DNA of 64,000 nt from NCBI RefSeq assembly GCF_050563545.1, contig NZ_JBNXUM010000018.1, forward strand, positions 1 to 64,000, read 5' to 3'. The DNA is from Falsiroseomonas sp050563545 (GTDB lineage Bacteria; Pseudomonadota; Alphaproteobacteria; Acetobacterales; Acetobacteraceae). The notes beneath the pieces were generated by a model, which did no database searches, was not told where the DNA came from, and saw only the letters and a list, made by a program, of their open reading frames with translations. This document shows, in pieces, positions 1 through 9,004 of the stretch (position 1 is its first letter; each line of letters starts with the position of its first letter). The position numbers and the translations under genes are program-made.

Positions 1-371
1 CCCGCCCGGCCATGCGCCGCCGCCGACAGCAGCGCGCCGGGGCGCCGGGCGCGCAGGAAGGCCGGCAGCCCCCGCGTCGCCGCCCGGTCCGGCACATGCA
101 GCCCGGCGCCGAGGCGCAGCGCCGCCCGCCCATCTCCCGCCACCAGCAGCACCAGGCCGCGCCGCCGGCAGAGCCGCGCCAAATCCGCCAGCACCGCCGG
201 CGCCGCGCCGCGCGCCAGCACCGCCGCACCGCGCGGCAGGCGCGACGCGGCCGCGCGGGGATCCGCCAGGCGCACGGGATCGGATAGCAGCCAGAGCCGC
301 GGCAGGGGCCGTCCCCGCCCGCGCGCGGGCTTGAGGCGGCGGGACCAGGCCTCTAGCGTCCGCCCCCCCAT
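1..371 (-). CDS. ThiE/TenI-like protein, partial (C-terminus beyond left edge)
   Basis: An open frame of 123 codons reads left from the ATG at 369-371 and runs off the window. It resembles the thiamine-phosphate synthase/TenI barrel: an opening strand LWLLSDP near residue 27, a later strand GLVLLVAGD, then GAGLHVPDRAA where ThiE has its GVHLGQ loop, and LLSAAAHG where ThiE has its SAHS loop. The pyrophosphate-binding QLREK stretch of true ThiE reads VLARGA here, so catalysis as thiamine-phosphate synthase is doubtful and a TenI-like role is equally possible. It is divergent from the YggS gene with only 17 bases between start codons, so the exact start is uncertain. Confidence 0.6.
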   Translation of the reverse strand, partial: MGGRTLEAWSRRLKPARGRGRPLPRLWLLSDPVRLADPRAAASRLPRGAAVLARGAAPAVLADLARLCRRRGLVLLVAGDGRAALRLGAGLHVPDRAATRGLPAFLRARRPGALLSAAAHGRA

Positions 372-388
372 CCCCTTGCGATACCCCC

Positions 389-1093
389 GTGACCGAACCC
401 GATCATCCTAATGCGCCTACAGCCATCGCGGCCAACATCGCCGCCGTGAAGGCCCGCATGGCCGCCGCCTGCGCCCGCGCCGGGCGAGACCCGGCTTCTG
501 TCGGGCTCGTCGCGGTGTCCAAGACGCATCCCCCCGAGGCGGTCGCCGCCGCGCTGGCCGCCGGCCAGCTGCTGTTCGGCGAGAACCGCGTGCAGGAGGC
601 GGAGCGCAAGTTCCCCGCGCTGCGCGCGGCGCATCCCGGGCTGCGGCTGCACCTGATTGGCGCGCTGCAGACCAACAAGGCGCGGGATGCCGTGCGCGTC
701 GCCGACGTCATCGAGAGCCTGGATCGCCCGAAGCTCGCCTCCGCGATCGCGGAGGCCATGCAGAAGGAAGGCCGGCGGCCCGGCCTGCTGGTCCAGGTCA
801 ACACCGGCGACGAGCCTCAGAAGGCGGGCTGCCCGCGCGAGGAGGCCGACGGCTTCATCCGCCTCTGCCGCGACGAGCTCGGCCTGCCGGTGGAGGGGCT
901 GATGTGCATCCCCCCGGTGGACACCGACCCGCGGCCGCATTTCGCCTGGCTCGCGGCGCTGGCCGCCCGGCACGGGCTGGCGACGCTGAGCATGGGCATG
1001 AGCGGCGACTACGAGATCGCGATCGAGGAGGGTGCCACGCTGGTGCGGGTGGGCACGGCGATCTTCGGGAAGCGGGACTATCCGGCGGGCTGA
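389..1093 (+). CDS. YggS/PLPBP-family pyridoxal-phosphate-binding protein
   Basis: A cytosolic PLP-homeostasis protein of 234 aa, the usual family length, with a single alanine-racemase-like barrel and no second domain. The PLP lysine is K45 in VAVSKT. Other family marks are FGENRVQE (about 64-71), HLIGALQTNK (about 89-98) and the phosphate-binding end SMGMSGDYEIAI (about 202-213). The GTG start follows from the divergent gene only 17 bases upstream. The family carries PLP and buffers vitamin B6 and amino-acid pools; it is not a proven enzyme. A palindromic repeat follows the stop. Confidence 0.9.
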   Translation: MTEPDHPNAPTAIAANIAAVKARMAAACARAGRDPASVGLVAVSKTHPPEAVAAALAAGQLLFGENRVQEAERKFPALRAAHPGLRLHLIGALQTNKARDAVRVADVIESLDRPKLASAIAEAMQKEGRRPGLLVQVNTGDEPQKAGCPREEADGFIRLCRDELGLPVEGLMCIPPVDTDPRPHFAWLAALAARHGLATLSMGMSGDYEIAIEEGATLVRVGTAIFGKRDYPAG

Positions 1094-1123
1094 GCGTCGC
1101 TCCCGCGCCTGCTCTCTTTTTCT

Positions 1124-1227
1124 CTCCCCCGCAGTTGCGGGGGAGGGCGGGGAGGGGGCAAGAACCGCGCTGCCCTGCGTCGCCGACGCCCCCTCCCCAC
1201 CCCTCCCCTGCAACTGCGGGGGAGGGA
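1124..1227. repeat. Inverted pair of GGGGGAG-core palindromes
   Basis: The segment 1124-1145 is a hairpin with perfect 9-bp arms (CTCCCCCGC/GCGGGGGAG) and an AGTT loop. The segment 1201-1227 is nearly its reverse complement, and 1141-1159 also pairs with 1189-1208, so the whole segment can fold into one long structure. It lies between the YggS stop and trpS and belongs to the dispersed family also present near 16.5, 20.0, 24.1, 31.9 and 39.7 kb. It may act as a terminator or processing element; that is inference. Confidence 0.75.
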
Positions 1228-1277
1228 GAAGAAGGGAAGGGCGGCGAGGCGAGCAGGTCAGAGATCAGGAACCACCG

Positions 1278-2279
1278 ATGTCCCGCGTCTTCTCCGGCAT
1301 CCAGCCCTCGGGCGTGCCCACCCTCGGCAACTATCTTGGCGCCATCCGCAACTGGGTGCCGCTGCAGGACACGCAGGAGGCGATCTATTGCGTGGTGGAC
1401 CTGCACGCCATCACGCAGTGGCAGGACCCCGCTGATCTCCGGCGCCAGACGCGGGAGATGGCGGCGACGCTGATCGCCTGCGGACTCGATCCCCGGCGCT
1501 GCATCCTCTTCGTGCAGTCGCATGTCCGCGCCCATGCCGAGCTCGCCTGGATCTTCAACTGCGTCGCCAGGCTCGGCTGGCTGAACCGGATGACCCAGTT
1601 CAAGGACAAGGCGGGGAAGAACCAGGAAGCCTCGTCGGCGGGGCTCTATGTCTATCCGAACCTGATGGCGGCCGACATCCTGGCCTATCACGCGACCAAG
1701 GTGCCGGTCGGCGAGGACCAGAAGCAGCACCTCGAGCTCGCCAACGACATCGCCCAGAAGTTCAACCACGACTACGGCGTGGACTTCTTTCCGACGATCG
1801 AGCCGCTGATCCAGGGCGTCGCCGCGCGCGTGATGTCGCTGCGCGACGGCACGAAGAAGATGTCGAAGTCGGACCCGTCGGACCAGTCGCGCATCAACCT
1901 CAACGACGACGCCGACGCGATCGCGCAGAAGATCAAGCGGGCGAAGACCGACCCCGAGCCGCTGCCGGACCACCTGGCGGGCCTCGAAGGCCGGCCGGAG
2001 GCGCGCAACCTCGTCGGCATCCTCGCGGCCATCACCGGCACGCTGCCGGAGAACGTGCTGCGCGAGCATGGCGGGCAGGGTTTCGGCGCGTTCAAGAACA
2101 CGCTGACTGAGGCGCTGGTCGCGCATCTCGCGCCGATCCAGGGCGAACTGAAGCGACTGCTCGAGGATCCGGCGGCGCTGGACGCGGCGCTCGGTCTCGG
2201 CGCGCAGCGGGCGGAGGCGGTGGCCGAGCCGATCGTGGCGAAGGCCCGCGATATCGTGGGGTTCCTGCCGCGGGTCTGA
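1278..2279 (+). CDS. trpS: Tryptophan--tRNA ligase
   Basis: A class Ic aminoacyl-tRNA synthetase that charges tRNA-Trp, 333 aa, typical for bacterial TrpS. The Rossmann nucleotide-binding part starts SGIQPSG, with TLGNYLGAI in the HIGH-motif region (about 15-23). The second ATP signature KMSKS is exact at 194-198. VGEDQKQHLE (about 144-153) is the usual helix lining the active site. The ATG at 1278 is chosen because the family begins directly with this R-V-F-S-G-I-Q-P block. The gene is convergent with an AEC permease, 10 bases away. Confidence 0.96.
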   Translation: MSRVFSGIQPSGVPTLGNYLGAIRNWVPLQDTQEAIYCVVDLHAITQWQDPADLRRQTREMAATLIACGLDPRRCILFVQSHVRAHAELAWIFNCVARLGWLNRMTQFKDKAGKNQEASSAGLYVYPNLMAADILAYHATKVPVGEDQKQHLELANDIAQKFNHDYGVDFFPTIEPLIQGVAARVMSLRDGTKKMSKSDPSDQSRINLNDDADAIAQKIKRAKTDPEPLPDHLAGLEGRPEARNLVGILAAITGTLPENVLREHGGQGFGAFKNTLTEALVAHLAPIQGELKRLLEDPAALDAALGLGAQRAEAVAEPIVAKARDIVGFLPRV

Positions 2280-2289
2280 GGTCGCGCGG

Positions 2290-3207
2290 TCACGCCGCCA
2301 GCAGCCACACCCAGGCCGGCAGCGTCACCACCGAGAGCAGGTGCTCGGTGGTGGTGATCGCCGCCATGAGCGGCGCGTCGCCGCCCATCGCGCGCGCCAT
2401 GACATAGCTCGTCGCCGCCGTCGGCAGCGCCATGAAGATCACCGCGATCGCCGTCGGCAGCGGCGCCAGGCCCAGCGCGGCGCAAAGCGCCCAGGTCATC
2501 GCCGGCATCGCGACCAGCTTCAGCGCCGCGGTCGCGGCCTGCGTCGCCGGCCGCTGCCCGAGGCCGCGCACCGTCAGCGCCGCGCCGACGCAGAGCAGGC
2601 CGAGCGCGACCGAGGCCTGGCCGAGTCCGCGCACGGCCGGCTGCAGCCCCGGCGGCAGCCCGCCGACCAGCCCGATCGCGAAGCCCGCCAGGCAGCCCAG
2701 GATCAGCGGGTTGAGCAGCACCTGGCGCGCCAGTGCACCCGCCCGCACCCGCCGTCCGCCGCCCAGCGCGAAGGCCAGCGTCGCCGCGGTCTGCACGAAG
2801 GGCACGATCAGCCCGACCGCGACCGCGGCATAGGCGACGCCGGGCGCCCCCCACAGCGCGCCGGCGATGGCGAAGCCCATGAGGTTGTTGAAGCGGATGC
2901 CGCCCTGCAGGACCGAGGTCATGGCGGCATGGCCCTCGCCCAGCGCCCGCGCGATCAGGATGGCGGCGAGGCTGCCCGCCGCCAGCGCCGCCCAGAGCGC
3001 GCCGGCCATGCCGAGGATCGGGACTTCGGCGAAGCGCACGGTCGAGAGCGCGCTCGCGATCAGGCAGGGCAGCAGCACCCAGAAGATAAGCCGCTCGATC
3101 CCCGCCCAGACCGTGTCGTCCGGCAGCAGCCTCCGCTTCAGGATCGCGCCGAGGGCGAGCAGCCCGAAGACCGGGACGAAGGCGTCCGCCCAGGGCGCGA
3201 GGCTCAT
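2290..3207 (-). CDS. AEC-family (auxin efflux carrier) permease
   Basis: An inner-membrane protein of 305 aa with about ten hydrophobic segments in two halves, as in bacterial AEC permeases related to malonate/malate carriers. It begins FVPVFGLLALGAILKR and has a charged, flexible centre (residues about 160-170, GGGRRVRAG) between the halves. The ATG at 3207 is chosen because translation upstream overlaps the preceding lipoprotein gene, whose stop is 16 bases away. The substrate cannot be inferred from sequence. It is the last gene of a leftward group after a lipoprotein and bactofilin. Confidence 0.82.
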   Translation of the reverse strand: MSLAPWADAFVPVFGLLALGAILKRRLLPDDTVWAGIERLIFWVLLPCLIASALSTVRFAEVPILGMAGALWAALAAGSLAAILIARALGEGHAAMTSVLQGGIRFNNLMGFAIAGALWGAPGVAYAAVAVGLIVPFVQTAATLAFALGGGRRVRAGALARQVLLNPLILGCLAGFAIGLVGGLPPGLQPAVRGLGQASVALGLLCVGAALTVRGLGQRPATQAATAALKLVAMPAMTWALCAALGLAPLPTAIAVIFMALPTAATSYVMARAMGGDAPLMAAITTTEHLLSVVTLPAWVWLLAA

Positions 3208-3223
3208 CGGGCGGGAGGAAGGG

Positions 3224-3745
3224 TCAGGCGCCCATCCCGACGCCGATGGCCGGCACGCGGTCGGGCCCGATGACCGGCGCGGCGCCGCGCGCGATGTCAC
3301 GCAGGCAGGCGGCTTCCGCACGCCGGGCCGCGCCTTCCGCCCGCGCCGCGGCGTAGCCGACGCGCAGGCCGGACCGCGCGCCCTCGGCGGGGTAGAGGAT
3401 GACGTCGAGATGGCATTGCGGCGCCTGGTAGTGCCAGATCTCCGCGCTGCCTTCCTCCCGCCGCAGCCGCGGCTGGCCGAGCAGCTGCATCAGGATCTCC
3501 GGCGTGGCGCCGACGAGCTGGCTGGCCAGCGCGACTTCGCCCGAGCCGGTGCGGCGCGCGGCGAGTCCGCCCGGCGGCTGGGAGACAGGGAGGGCGGCCG
3601 GCGGCGTCGCGGCGGGCGGCGGCGCCGCCTCGGCGCTGGCCTGGTTGGCCTGCATCACCTCCTCCAGCAACTGCGCCGCGTCGGAATGCACCTCCGCACA
3701 GGCGGCGGGCAGCAGCAGCAGGACGGGGAGGAGCAGGCGCTTCAT
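3224..3745 (-). CDS. Putative lipoprotein of unknown function
   Basis: A protein of 173 aa with a clear lipoprotein signal: MKRLLLP, a leucine stretch, then lipobox LPAAC with the lipidated Cys at about residue 16. A Pro/Ala-rich linker follows (about 40-65), then a compact domain with GATPEILMQLLGQP and WHYQAPQCHLDVILYP. This pattern is typical of small envelope proteins that check a predicted fold against an A/B motif, but I cannot name the family. An alternative ATG four codons upstream (3757) is possible. It lies between bactofilin and the AEC permease on the same strand. Confidence 0.7.
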   Translation of the reverse strand: MKRLLLPVLLLLPAACAEVHSDAAQLLEEVMQANQASAEAAPPPAATPPAALPVSQPPGGLAARRTGSGEVALASQLVGATPEILMQLLGQPRLRREEGSAEIWHYQAPQCHLDVILYPAEGARSGLRVGYAAARAEGAARRAEAACLRDIARGAAPVIGPDRVPAIGVGMGA

Positions 3746-3824
3746 CCGCGGAGGCAACCCGGCGAGAGGAACGCGACGGGGGAAGCAAGCGCCGCGCCGG
3801 TCGCCCCGGCGCGGCGGCGATCGG

Positions 3825-4457
3825 TCAGCCCTCGGCGGGCACCGGGCGCGGCGCGGGGCCGGCCTGGACGGGCGCGTCGCCCAGCATCTCCATCTTGCCG
3901 GAGACCTGGCCGCCTTCCTCCACCGACAGGCGGCGGCAGCGCGCGACGCCGATCACGCGGCCGGTCGAGCGGATCACCAGCGCCCCACGCGCGGTCAGCG
4001 TGCCGTCGAAGGTGCCTGCGATCTCGGCATCCTCCACCTGGACCTCGCCACGGAAGACGCCGGCCTCGCTGATGGACAGCTCGGTCGCCTGGATCATCTG
4101 GCTCTCGACCGTGCCTTCCACGACCAGGCGCTCGGCCTCGCTGACCGTGCCCTGCAGGCTGATCCCCCGCCCGACGACCAGGGTGCGGCGGTCGCCGGTG
4201 GCCGGGCGCGGCGCGGGACCGGTGGCCGGGGTCGCGGCCATCGGCCGGGGCGGGATGGCGGTGCCGGAGGGCGGCGTCGGACCCACCGGGATGGCGGTCG
4301 GGCCGGTCGGCTTGGGCGCGAGGCTCATGGTCTGCTTGTCCCTGCTGTCGAAACGAGGCGGCACGCCCAGATCGGGATCGCGGGCGGTCGGTACGGTGGC
4401 GGGCTGCGGTTCGGAGCGCCCGGCCTTCTCGTCGCGGCGGCGGCTGAAGACGTTCAT
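3825..4457 (-). CDS. Bactofilin-family cytoskeletal protein
   Basis: A bactofilin (DUF583) of 210 aa. A long disordered Pro/Thr-rich head (residues about 20-90) is followed by the polymerising beta-helix (about 92-190), visible as short repeating turns such as GISLQGTV, RLVVEGTV, EIAGTFDG and ALVIRSTGRV, then a short tail. Bactofilins form membrane-attached filaments that localise wall or morphogenesis enzymes. GGGGGAG lies about 7 bases before the ATG at 4457 and supports this start. No peptidase partner (LmdC-type) lies next to it. Confidence 0.9.
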   Translation of the reverse strand: MNVFSRRRDEKAGRSEPQPATVPTARDPDLGVPPRFDSRDKQTMSLAPKPTGPTAIPVGPTPPSGTAIPPRPMAATPATGPAPRPATGDRRTLVVGRGISLQGTVSEAERLVVEGTVESQMIQATELSISEAGVFRGEVQVEDAEIAGTFDGTLTARGALVIRSTGRVIGVARCRRLSVEEGGQVSGKMEMLGDAPVQAGPAPRPVPAEG

Positions 4458-4648
4458 CGCGAGGCTCCCCCGTGTTGCGCGCAAGGCCGGCGACGGCCGT
4501 GATCCGACCCCCCGGCCGGCCCCGCCGCGGGCCATCGGGCTAACACGCGGACGCGAGCGGAGACAACGGCCGCGCCCGGGTTTTGCGACACTTCTCCACA
4601 GGGAAAAGATGACGTTGAAAACCCGTTCCGAAACGGTGTTCCGCGGCT

Positions 4649-5305
4649 TCAGGCGGGTTGGCGATGGAACAGGTGGACCATTGCCGCGGTGCCCAGCACG
4701 GGCACCAGGAGATTGAGCGGCGCGACGAAGCCGAGCAGCGCCAGCACCCCGCCCATGGACCAGATCTCGGTGCGGCGGCGGCGGCGCAGCGCCTCGGATT
4801 CCGCCACCGGCATGCGGCGCTGCGCGACGGCGAGGAACAGGCCCTCGCCGAGCCCGATCGCCGCCACGCCATAGAGCGCGATCGCGCCCACCATTGGCAG
4901 CAGCAGCGACAGCGGCAGCAGGATCAGGGTCAGCCCCGCCATCTTCGCGGCCAGCACCAGCCCCGACCAGGCCTGCGCCGCGACATGCGCGCCCGAGGCC
5001 GCGGGCAGCCCGGGATACCATCGCGCCTCCACCGCCGCGGCGACGCCTTCGGTGAAGAGGCTCGCGATCGCGAGCAGGATTGGCACGAAGAGCCAGAAGA
5101 CGGCGAAGAGGGTCAGCACGCCCCCGGCTGCCGCGGCGGCGTGGGCGAACCAGCCCTGCCCGCCGGCGAGCACATCCACGCCCCAGCCCACCAGCCAGGC
5201 AAGGGCGAGGCCGCCGCCGAGCGCGAGCAGCGCGCCGAGAAGCAGTGGCCGGCGGAAGGCGGGATCGCCGATCTGGACGACGGCACGGTAGAGGTCGCGG
5301 AGCAT
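4649..5305 (-). CDS. EI24/CysZ-like inner-membrane protein
   Basis: A membrane protein of 218 aa with four to six hydrophobic helices, starting MLRDLYRAVVQIGDPAFRR. The layout (two long hairpins, then a charged stretch RRRRRTEIWSMGG and a final helix pair APLNLLVPVLGTAAMVHLF) matches the EI24 domain family that includes the sulfate transporter CysZ. No cysteine-biosynthesis gene is nearby, so sulfate as substrate is unproven. It is divergent from the adenosine kinase gene, about 80 bases apart. Confidence 0.75.
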   Translation of the reverse strand: MLRDLYRAVVQIGDPAFRRPLLLGALLALGGGLALAWLVGWGVDVLAGGQGWFAHAAAAAGGVLTLFAVFWLFVPILLAIASLFTEGVAAAVEARWYPGLPAASGAHVAAQAWSGLVLAAKMAGLTLILLPLSLLLPMVGAIALYGVAAIGLGEGLFLAVAQRRMPVAESEALRRRRRTEIWSMGGVLALLGFVAPLNLLVPVLGTAAMVHLFHRQPA

Positions 5306-5384
5306 CCCCGGGGACTAGCGGTGCGTGGGCGCTTCCGGCAACTAGCCGCCTTCGCAATCCCGACAGCCGAGGCCTGACATTCCC

Positions 5385-6359
5385 ATGACCACCGCGCTCG
5401 ATATCCTGGGCATCGGCAATGCCATCGTGGACGTGCTCGCCCGCGCCGACGACGCCTTCATCGCGGCCCAGGGCATGGCCAAGGGCAGCATGACGCTGAT
5501 CGACGCTGCGGCGGCGGAGCGGATCTACGCGGCGATGGGCCCCGGGGTGGAAAGCAGCGGCGGGTCGGCCGGCAACACCTGCGCGGTCGCCGCCGCGCTC
5601 GGCGCGCGCGTCGGCTATCTCGGCAAGGTCGCCGATGACGGGCTCGGCAAGGTCTTCGCGCACGACATCCGCGCGGCCGGGGTGCGCTTCCCGTCATCCC
5701 CGCTCCTCGGCGGCGCGCCGACCGCGCGCTGCCTGATCCTGGTGACCCCCGATGCGCAGCGCACCATGAACACCTTCCTCGGCGCCTGCGTGGAATTCGG
5801 CCCGGCCGACGTGGAGGAGGCCGAGGTCGCCTCGGCCGGCGTCACCTACATGGAGGGCTACCTCTTCGACCCGCCGCAGGCCCAGGAGGCCTTCCGCAAG
5901 GCCGCGGGGATCGCGCATGCCAACGGGCGCAAGGTCTCGCTGACGCTGTCGGACCCCTTCTGCGTCGGCCGCCACCGCGCCGCCTTCCGAGACCTCGTGA
6001 AGCACGAGGTCGACATCCTCTTCGCCAACGAGGCCGAGTTGCTGTCGCTGTATGAAACCGATGATTTCGCGACGGCGCTGGATGCCGTGCGTCGGGACGT
6101 CGCGATCGCGGCGGTGACCCGCAGCGAGAAGGGCTCGGTCGTCGCCGCCGGCGCCGAGACCGCCGAGGTGAAGGCCGTGCCGACCCACGTGGTGGACACC
6201 ACCGGCGCCGGGGACGCCTATGCCGCGGGTTTCCTGGCGGCGCATGCGAAGGGCCTGGCGCTGGCGGAATGCGGGCGCTGGGGCTCAGTCGCGGCGGCGG
6301 AGGCGATCAGCCATTTCGGCGCGCGGCCGCAGGCGGACCTCAAAGCCTTGGTGGGTTGA
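5385..6359 (+). CDS. PfkB-family carbohydrate/adenosine kinase
   Basis: A ribokinase-fold kinase of 324 aa. The N-terminal signature is ILGIGNAIVDVL, substrate-site GSAGNT lies near residues 57-62, and the C-terminal PfkB motif DTTGAGDAYAAGF at about 270-282 carries the catalytic Asp and anion hole. Alphaproteobacterial proteins of this type are usually called adenosine kinase (adenosine + ATP to AMP), but nucleoside versus sugar preference cannot be read from the motifs alone. The ATG at 5385 gives the normal N-terminus. Confidence 0.88.
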   Translation: MTTALDILGIGNAIVDVLARADDAFIAAQGMAKGSMTLIDAAAAERIYAAMGPGVESSGGSAGNTCAVAAALGARVGYLGKVADDGLGKVFAHDIRAAGVRFPSSPLLGGAPTARCLILVTPDAQRTMNTFLGACVEFGPADVEEAEVASAGVTYMEGYLFDPPQAQEAFRKAAGIAHANGRKVSLTLSDPFCVGRHRAAFRDLVKHEVDILFANEAELLSLYETDDFATALDAVRRDVAIAAVTRSEKGSVVAAGAETAEVKAVPTHVVDTTGAGDAYAAGFLAAHAKGLALAECGRWGSVAAAEAISHFGARPQADLKALVG

Positions 6360-6409
6360 GGCAACTCCCGGCAGCGTAACGGGGTTTCGGGCGCAGGAGG
6401 ATCCTGCGC

Positions 6410-6967
6410 ATGCCGGTCCGTTTCGCCCTTCTGCTGCTGCCAGCCCTGGCCCTGCCCGCCGCGGCGCAGGACCGCGTCCCGCCGCGCAGCGCGCCGCCCC
6501 CGCTGGCCGACAGCGTGGATGACGCGCCGACCCTGATGCGCCTGGCCGCCAGCGCGCTGGCGGCCGGGCGCGCTGCGCAGGCGCAGGAGCTGCTGGAACG
6601 CGCCGAGGCTCGGCTGCTCACCCGCTCGGAACTCGCCACCGAGGCCGGGCGGCCCGCCGCGGGCGGGCTCCAGGCCGAGCTCGCCGCGGCGCGCGACGCG
6701 ATCGGCCGGCGCGACCTGGCCTCGGCGCAGCGCCTGGTGGCCGATGCGCTGCGCCGCTGGGACCGGGGCGAGCCCGCGGCCTCCGCGACCGGCACGGGCA
6801 TCCCGCCGGGGGCCAGCGCCGGCGGCGGGGCAGTCACGCCGGAAGGTGCGGTCGGCGGCACGGCGTCCCCACCGGTTCCGGTGGGGCCTGGCGGCGAGAT
6901 CCTTAAGGGGCCGCCCCAGCCCGGCTTCGCCCCGGTGCCCTCGGTCAAGCCCCCAGCCCTGCCCTGA
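6410..6967 (+). CDS. Secreted protein of unknown function
   Basis: A protein of 185 aa with a cleavable signal peptide (about residues 1-20, hydrophobic run ending ALPAAAQD). A helical region (about 40-125) rich in Ala/Arg/Glu looks like a short repeat of helix pairs (LMRLAASALAAGRAAQAQ, then ARDAIGRRDLASAQ). The Gly/Pro-rich tail is low complexity. AGGAGG sits about 9 bases before the ATG at 6410. It lies 50 bases after the kinase stop on the same strand. No known family is recognised. Confidence 0.7.
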   Translation: MPVRFALLLLPALALPAAAQDRVPPRSAPPPLADSVDDAPTLMRLAASALAAGRAAQAQELLERAEARLLTRSELATEAGRPAAGGLQAELAAARDAIGRRDLASAQRLVADALRRWDRGEPAASATGTGIPPGASAGGGAVTPEGAVGGTASPPVPVGPGGEILKGPPQPGFAPVPSVKPPALP

Positions 6968-7110
6968 TCGCAGCAAGCGCTCGCATTTTCGGGCGGACGC
7001 GCCTATGTGTGCGCCGCATCAACCAACATCCGCCTGCCCGCCGTTCATCGGGGTGACATGATCGTCACCGCCGGACAGGTGGGGCCGGGCCTTCTGACCG
7101 GACCCATCCC

Positions 7111-8940
7111 ATGGACATCCGCAACGTCGCGATCATCGCGCATGTCGACCACGGCAAGACGACGCTCGTGGACAACCTGCTGAAGCAGGCCGGCGCCTTC
7201 CGCGCCAACCAGCACGTCGCGGAGCGCGCGCTGGACCGCAACGATCTCGAGCGCGAGCGCGGCATTACCATCCTCGCCAAGTCCACCGCGGTCGAGTGGA
7301 AGGGCGTGAAGATCAATATCGTGGACACGCCCGGCCACGCCGATTTCGGCGGCGAGGTCGAGCGCATCCTGTCCATGGTGGACGGCGCGATCGTGCTGTG
7401 CGACGCGGCCGAGGGCCCGCTGCCGCAGACCAAGTTCGTGCTGACCAAGGCGCTGGCGCGCGGCCTGAAGCCGATCGTCGTCATCAACAAGGTGGACCGC
7501 CAGGACGCCCGCCCGGACGAGGTGCACAACGAGGTCTTCGACCTGTTTGCCGCGCTCGGCGCGACGGACGAGCAGCTGGATTTCCACACCCTCTTCGCCT
7601 CCGGCCGCCAGGGCTGGGCCGACCTGACGCTTGACGGTGCGCGCAAGGACCTGGCGCCGATGTTCGACCTCATTCTCTCCCACGTTCCGCCGCCGAAGGT
7701 CGAACTGGAGAAGCCGTTCGCGATGAACGCGTCGATCCTGGAGGCCGACAACTTCCTCGGCCGCATCCTGACCGGCCGCGTCGAGCAGGGCACGGCGCGC
7801 ATCAACATGCCCGTGCGCGTGCTGCGCCAGGACGGGACGGTCGTCGAAAGCGGCCGCCTGACCAAGCTCATGACCTTCTCGGGCCTGGATCGCGTGCCGG
7901 TCGAGGAGGTGCAGGCCGGCGACATCATCGCCATCGCGGGCCTGTCGGACGCGACCATCCCCGACACCATCGCGGCGCCCGAGGTGACGGAGCCGCTGCA
8001 TGCCATCCCCGTCGATCCGCCGACGCTCGCCATGACCTTCCGCATCAACGACGGCCCGCTCGGTGGCCGCGAGGGCAAGAAGGTCACGTCGCGCCAGATC
8101 CGCGAGCGGCTCTACAAGGAGACCGAGGGCAACGTCGCGATCCGCGTCAGCGACAGCCAGGAAGCCGACAGTTTCGAGGTTGCCGGCCGCGGCGAGCTGC
8201 AGCTCGGCGTGCTGATCGAGCAGATGCGCCGCGAGGGCTTCGAGCTAACGATCGGCCGGCCCCGTGTTCTCACCCGGGACAATCCCGAGACCGGCGAGAA
8301 GGAAGAGCCCTACGAGGAAGTCCTGGTGGACGTGGACGAGGGCTATTCCGGCGTCGTCGTGGAGAAGCTCTCCGTCCGCAAGGGCCAGATGCAGGACATG
8401 CGGCCCTCGGGCGGCGGCAAGGTGCGGCTGACCTTCCTGATCCCGTCGCGCGGGCTGATCGGCTACCACGGCGAGTTCATGACGGACACGCGCGGCACCG
8501 GCATGATGAACCGGCTCTTCCACGGCTACGGCCCCTGGGCCGGCACCATCGAGGGCCGCCGCAACGGCAGCCTGATCAGCAACTCCGACGGCGAGGCCGT
8601 GCAGTACGCGCTGTTCTACCTGCAGGAGCGCGGGACGCTGTTCGTGGACCCCGGCGTGAAAGTCTATGTCGGGATGATCCTCGGCGAGCACTCCCGCGAC
8701 AACGACCTCGAGGTGAACCCGATCAAGGAGAAGAAGCTCACCAACATCCGTGCTGCCGGCAAGGACGAGGCGCTTTTGCTGACGCCGCCTCGGCGGATGA
8801 CCCTGGAGCAGGCGATCTCCTACATCGAGGACGATGAGCTCGTTGAGGTGACGCCCGGCGCGATCCGCCTGCGCAAGCGGCACCTCGACCCGCATGAGCG
8901 CAAGAAGCACGCCCGCCGCGCCGAGAGCGAGGCGGCGTAA
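7111..8940 (+). CDS. typA: Translational GTPase BipA/TypA
   Basis: A ribosome-associated GTPase of 609 aa, standard length, involved in 50S assembly and stress or cold adaptation. G-domain motifs are visible: AHVDHGKTTL (P-loop, about 10-19), the RGIT switch I, DTPGH (about 71-75) and NKVD. EF-G-like domains III and V follow, with the BipA-specific end including GRRNGSLISNSDGEA and PPRRMTLEQAISYIEDDELVEVTP. The ATG at 7111 starts directly with MDIRNVAIIAHVDHG as in homologues. A 143-base leader without a gene precedes it. Confidence 0.97.
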   Translation: MDIRNVAIIAHVDHGKTTLVDNLLKQAGAFRANQHVAERALDRNDLERERGITILAKSTAVEWKGVKINIVDTPGHADFGGEVERILSMVDGAIVLCDAAEGPLPQTKFVLTKALARGLKPIVVINKVDRQDARPDEVHNEVFDLFAALGATDEQLDFHTLFASGRQGWADLTLDGARKDLAPMFDLILSHVPPPKVELEKPFAMNASILEADNFLGRILTGRVEQGTARINMPVRVLRQDGTVVESGRLTKLMTFSGLDRVPVEEVQAGDIIAIAGLSDATIPDTIAAPEVTEPLHAIPVDPPTLAMTFRINDGPLGGREGKKVTSRQIRERLYKETEGNVAIRVSDSQEADSFEVAGRGELQLGVLIEQMRREGFELTIGRPRVLTRDNPETGEKEEPYEEVLVDVDEGYSGVVVEKLSVRKGQMQDMRPSGGGKVRLTFLIPSRGLIGYHGEFMTDTRGTGMMNRLFHGYGPWAGTIEGRRNGSLISNSDGEAVQYALFYLQERGTLFVDPGVKVYVGMILGEHSRDNDLEVNPIKEKKLTNIRAAGKDEALLLTPPRRMTLEQAISYIEDDELVEVTPGAIRLRKRHLDPHERKKHARRAESEAA

Positions 8941-9004
8941 GGCCTCATTCTTCGCGGCCGCACGCCGCGGGCGTGCCTTTGCTTGACTCGGTACGAGCAT
9001 GAGC

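Noticed and set aside
1..371. A TPP riboswitch upstream of the ThiE-like gene
   Set aside because: Only 17 bases separate it from the divergent YggS gene, and no THI-box pattern was seen.
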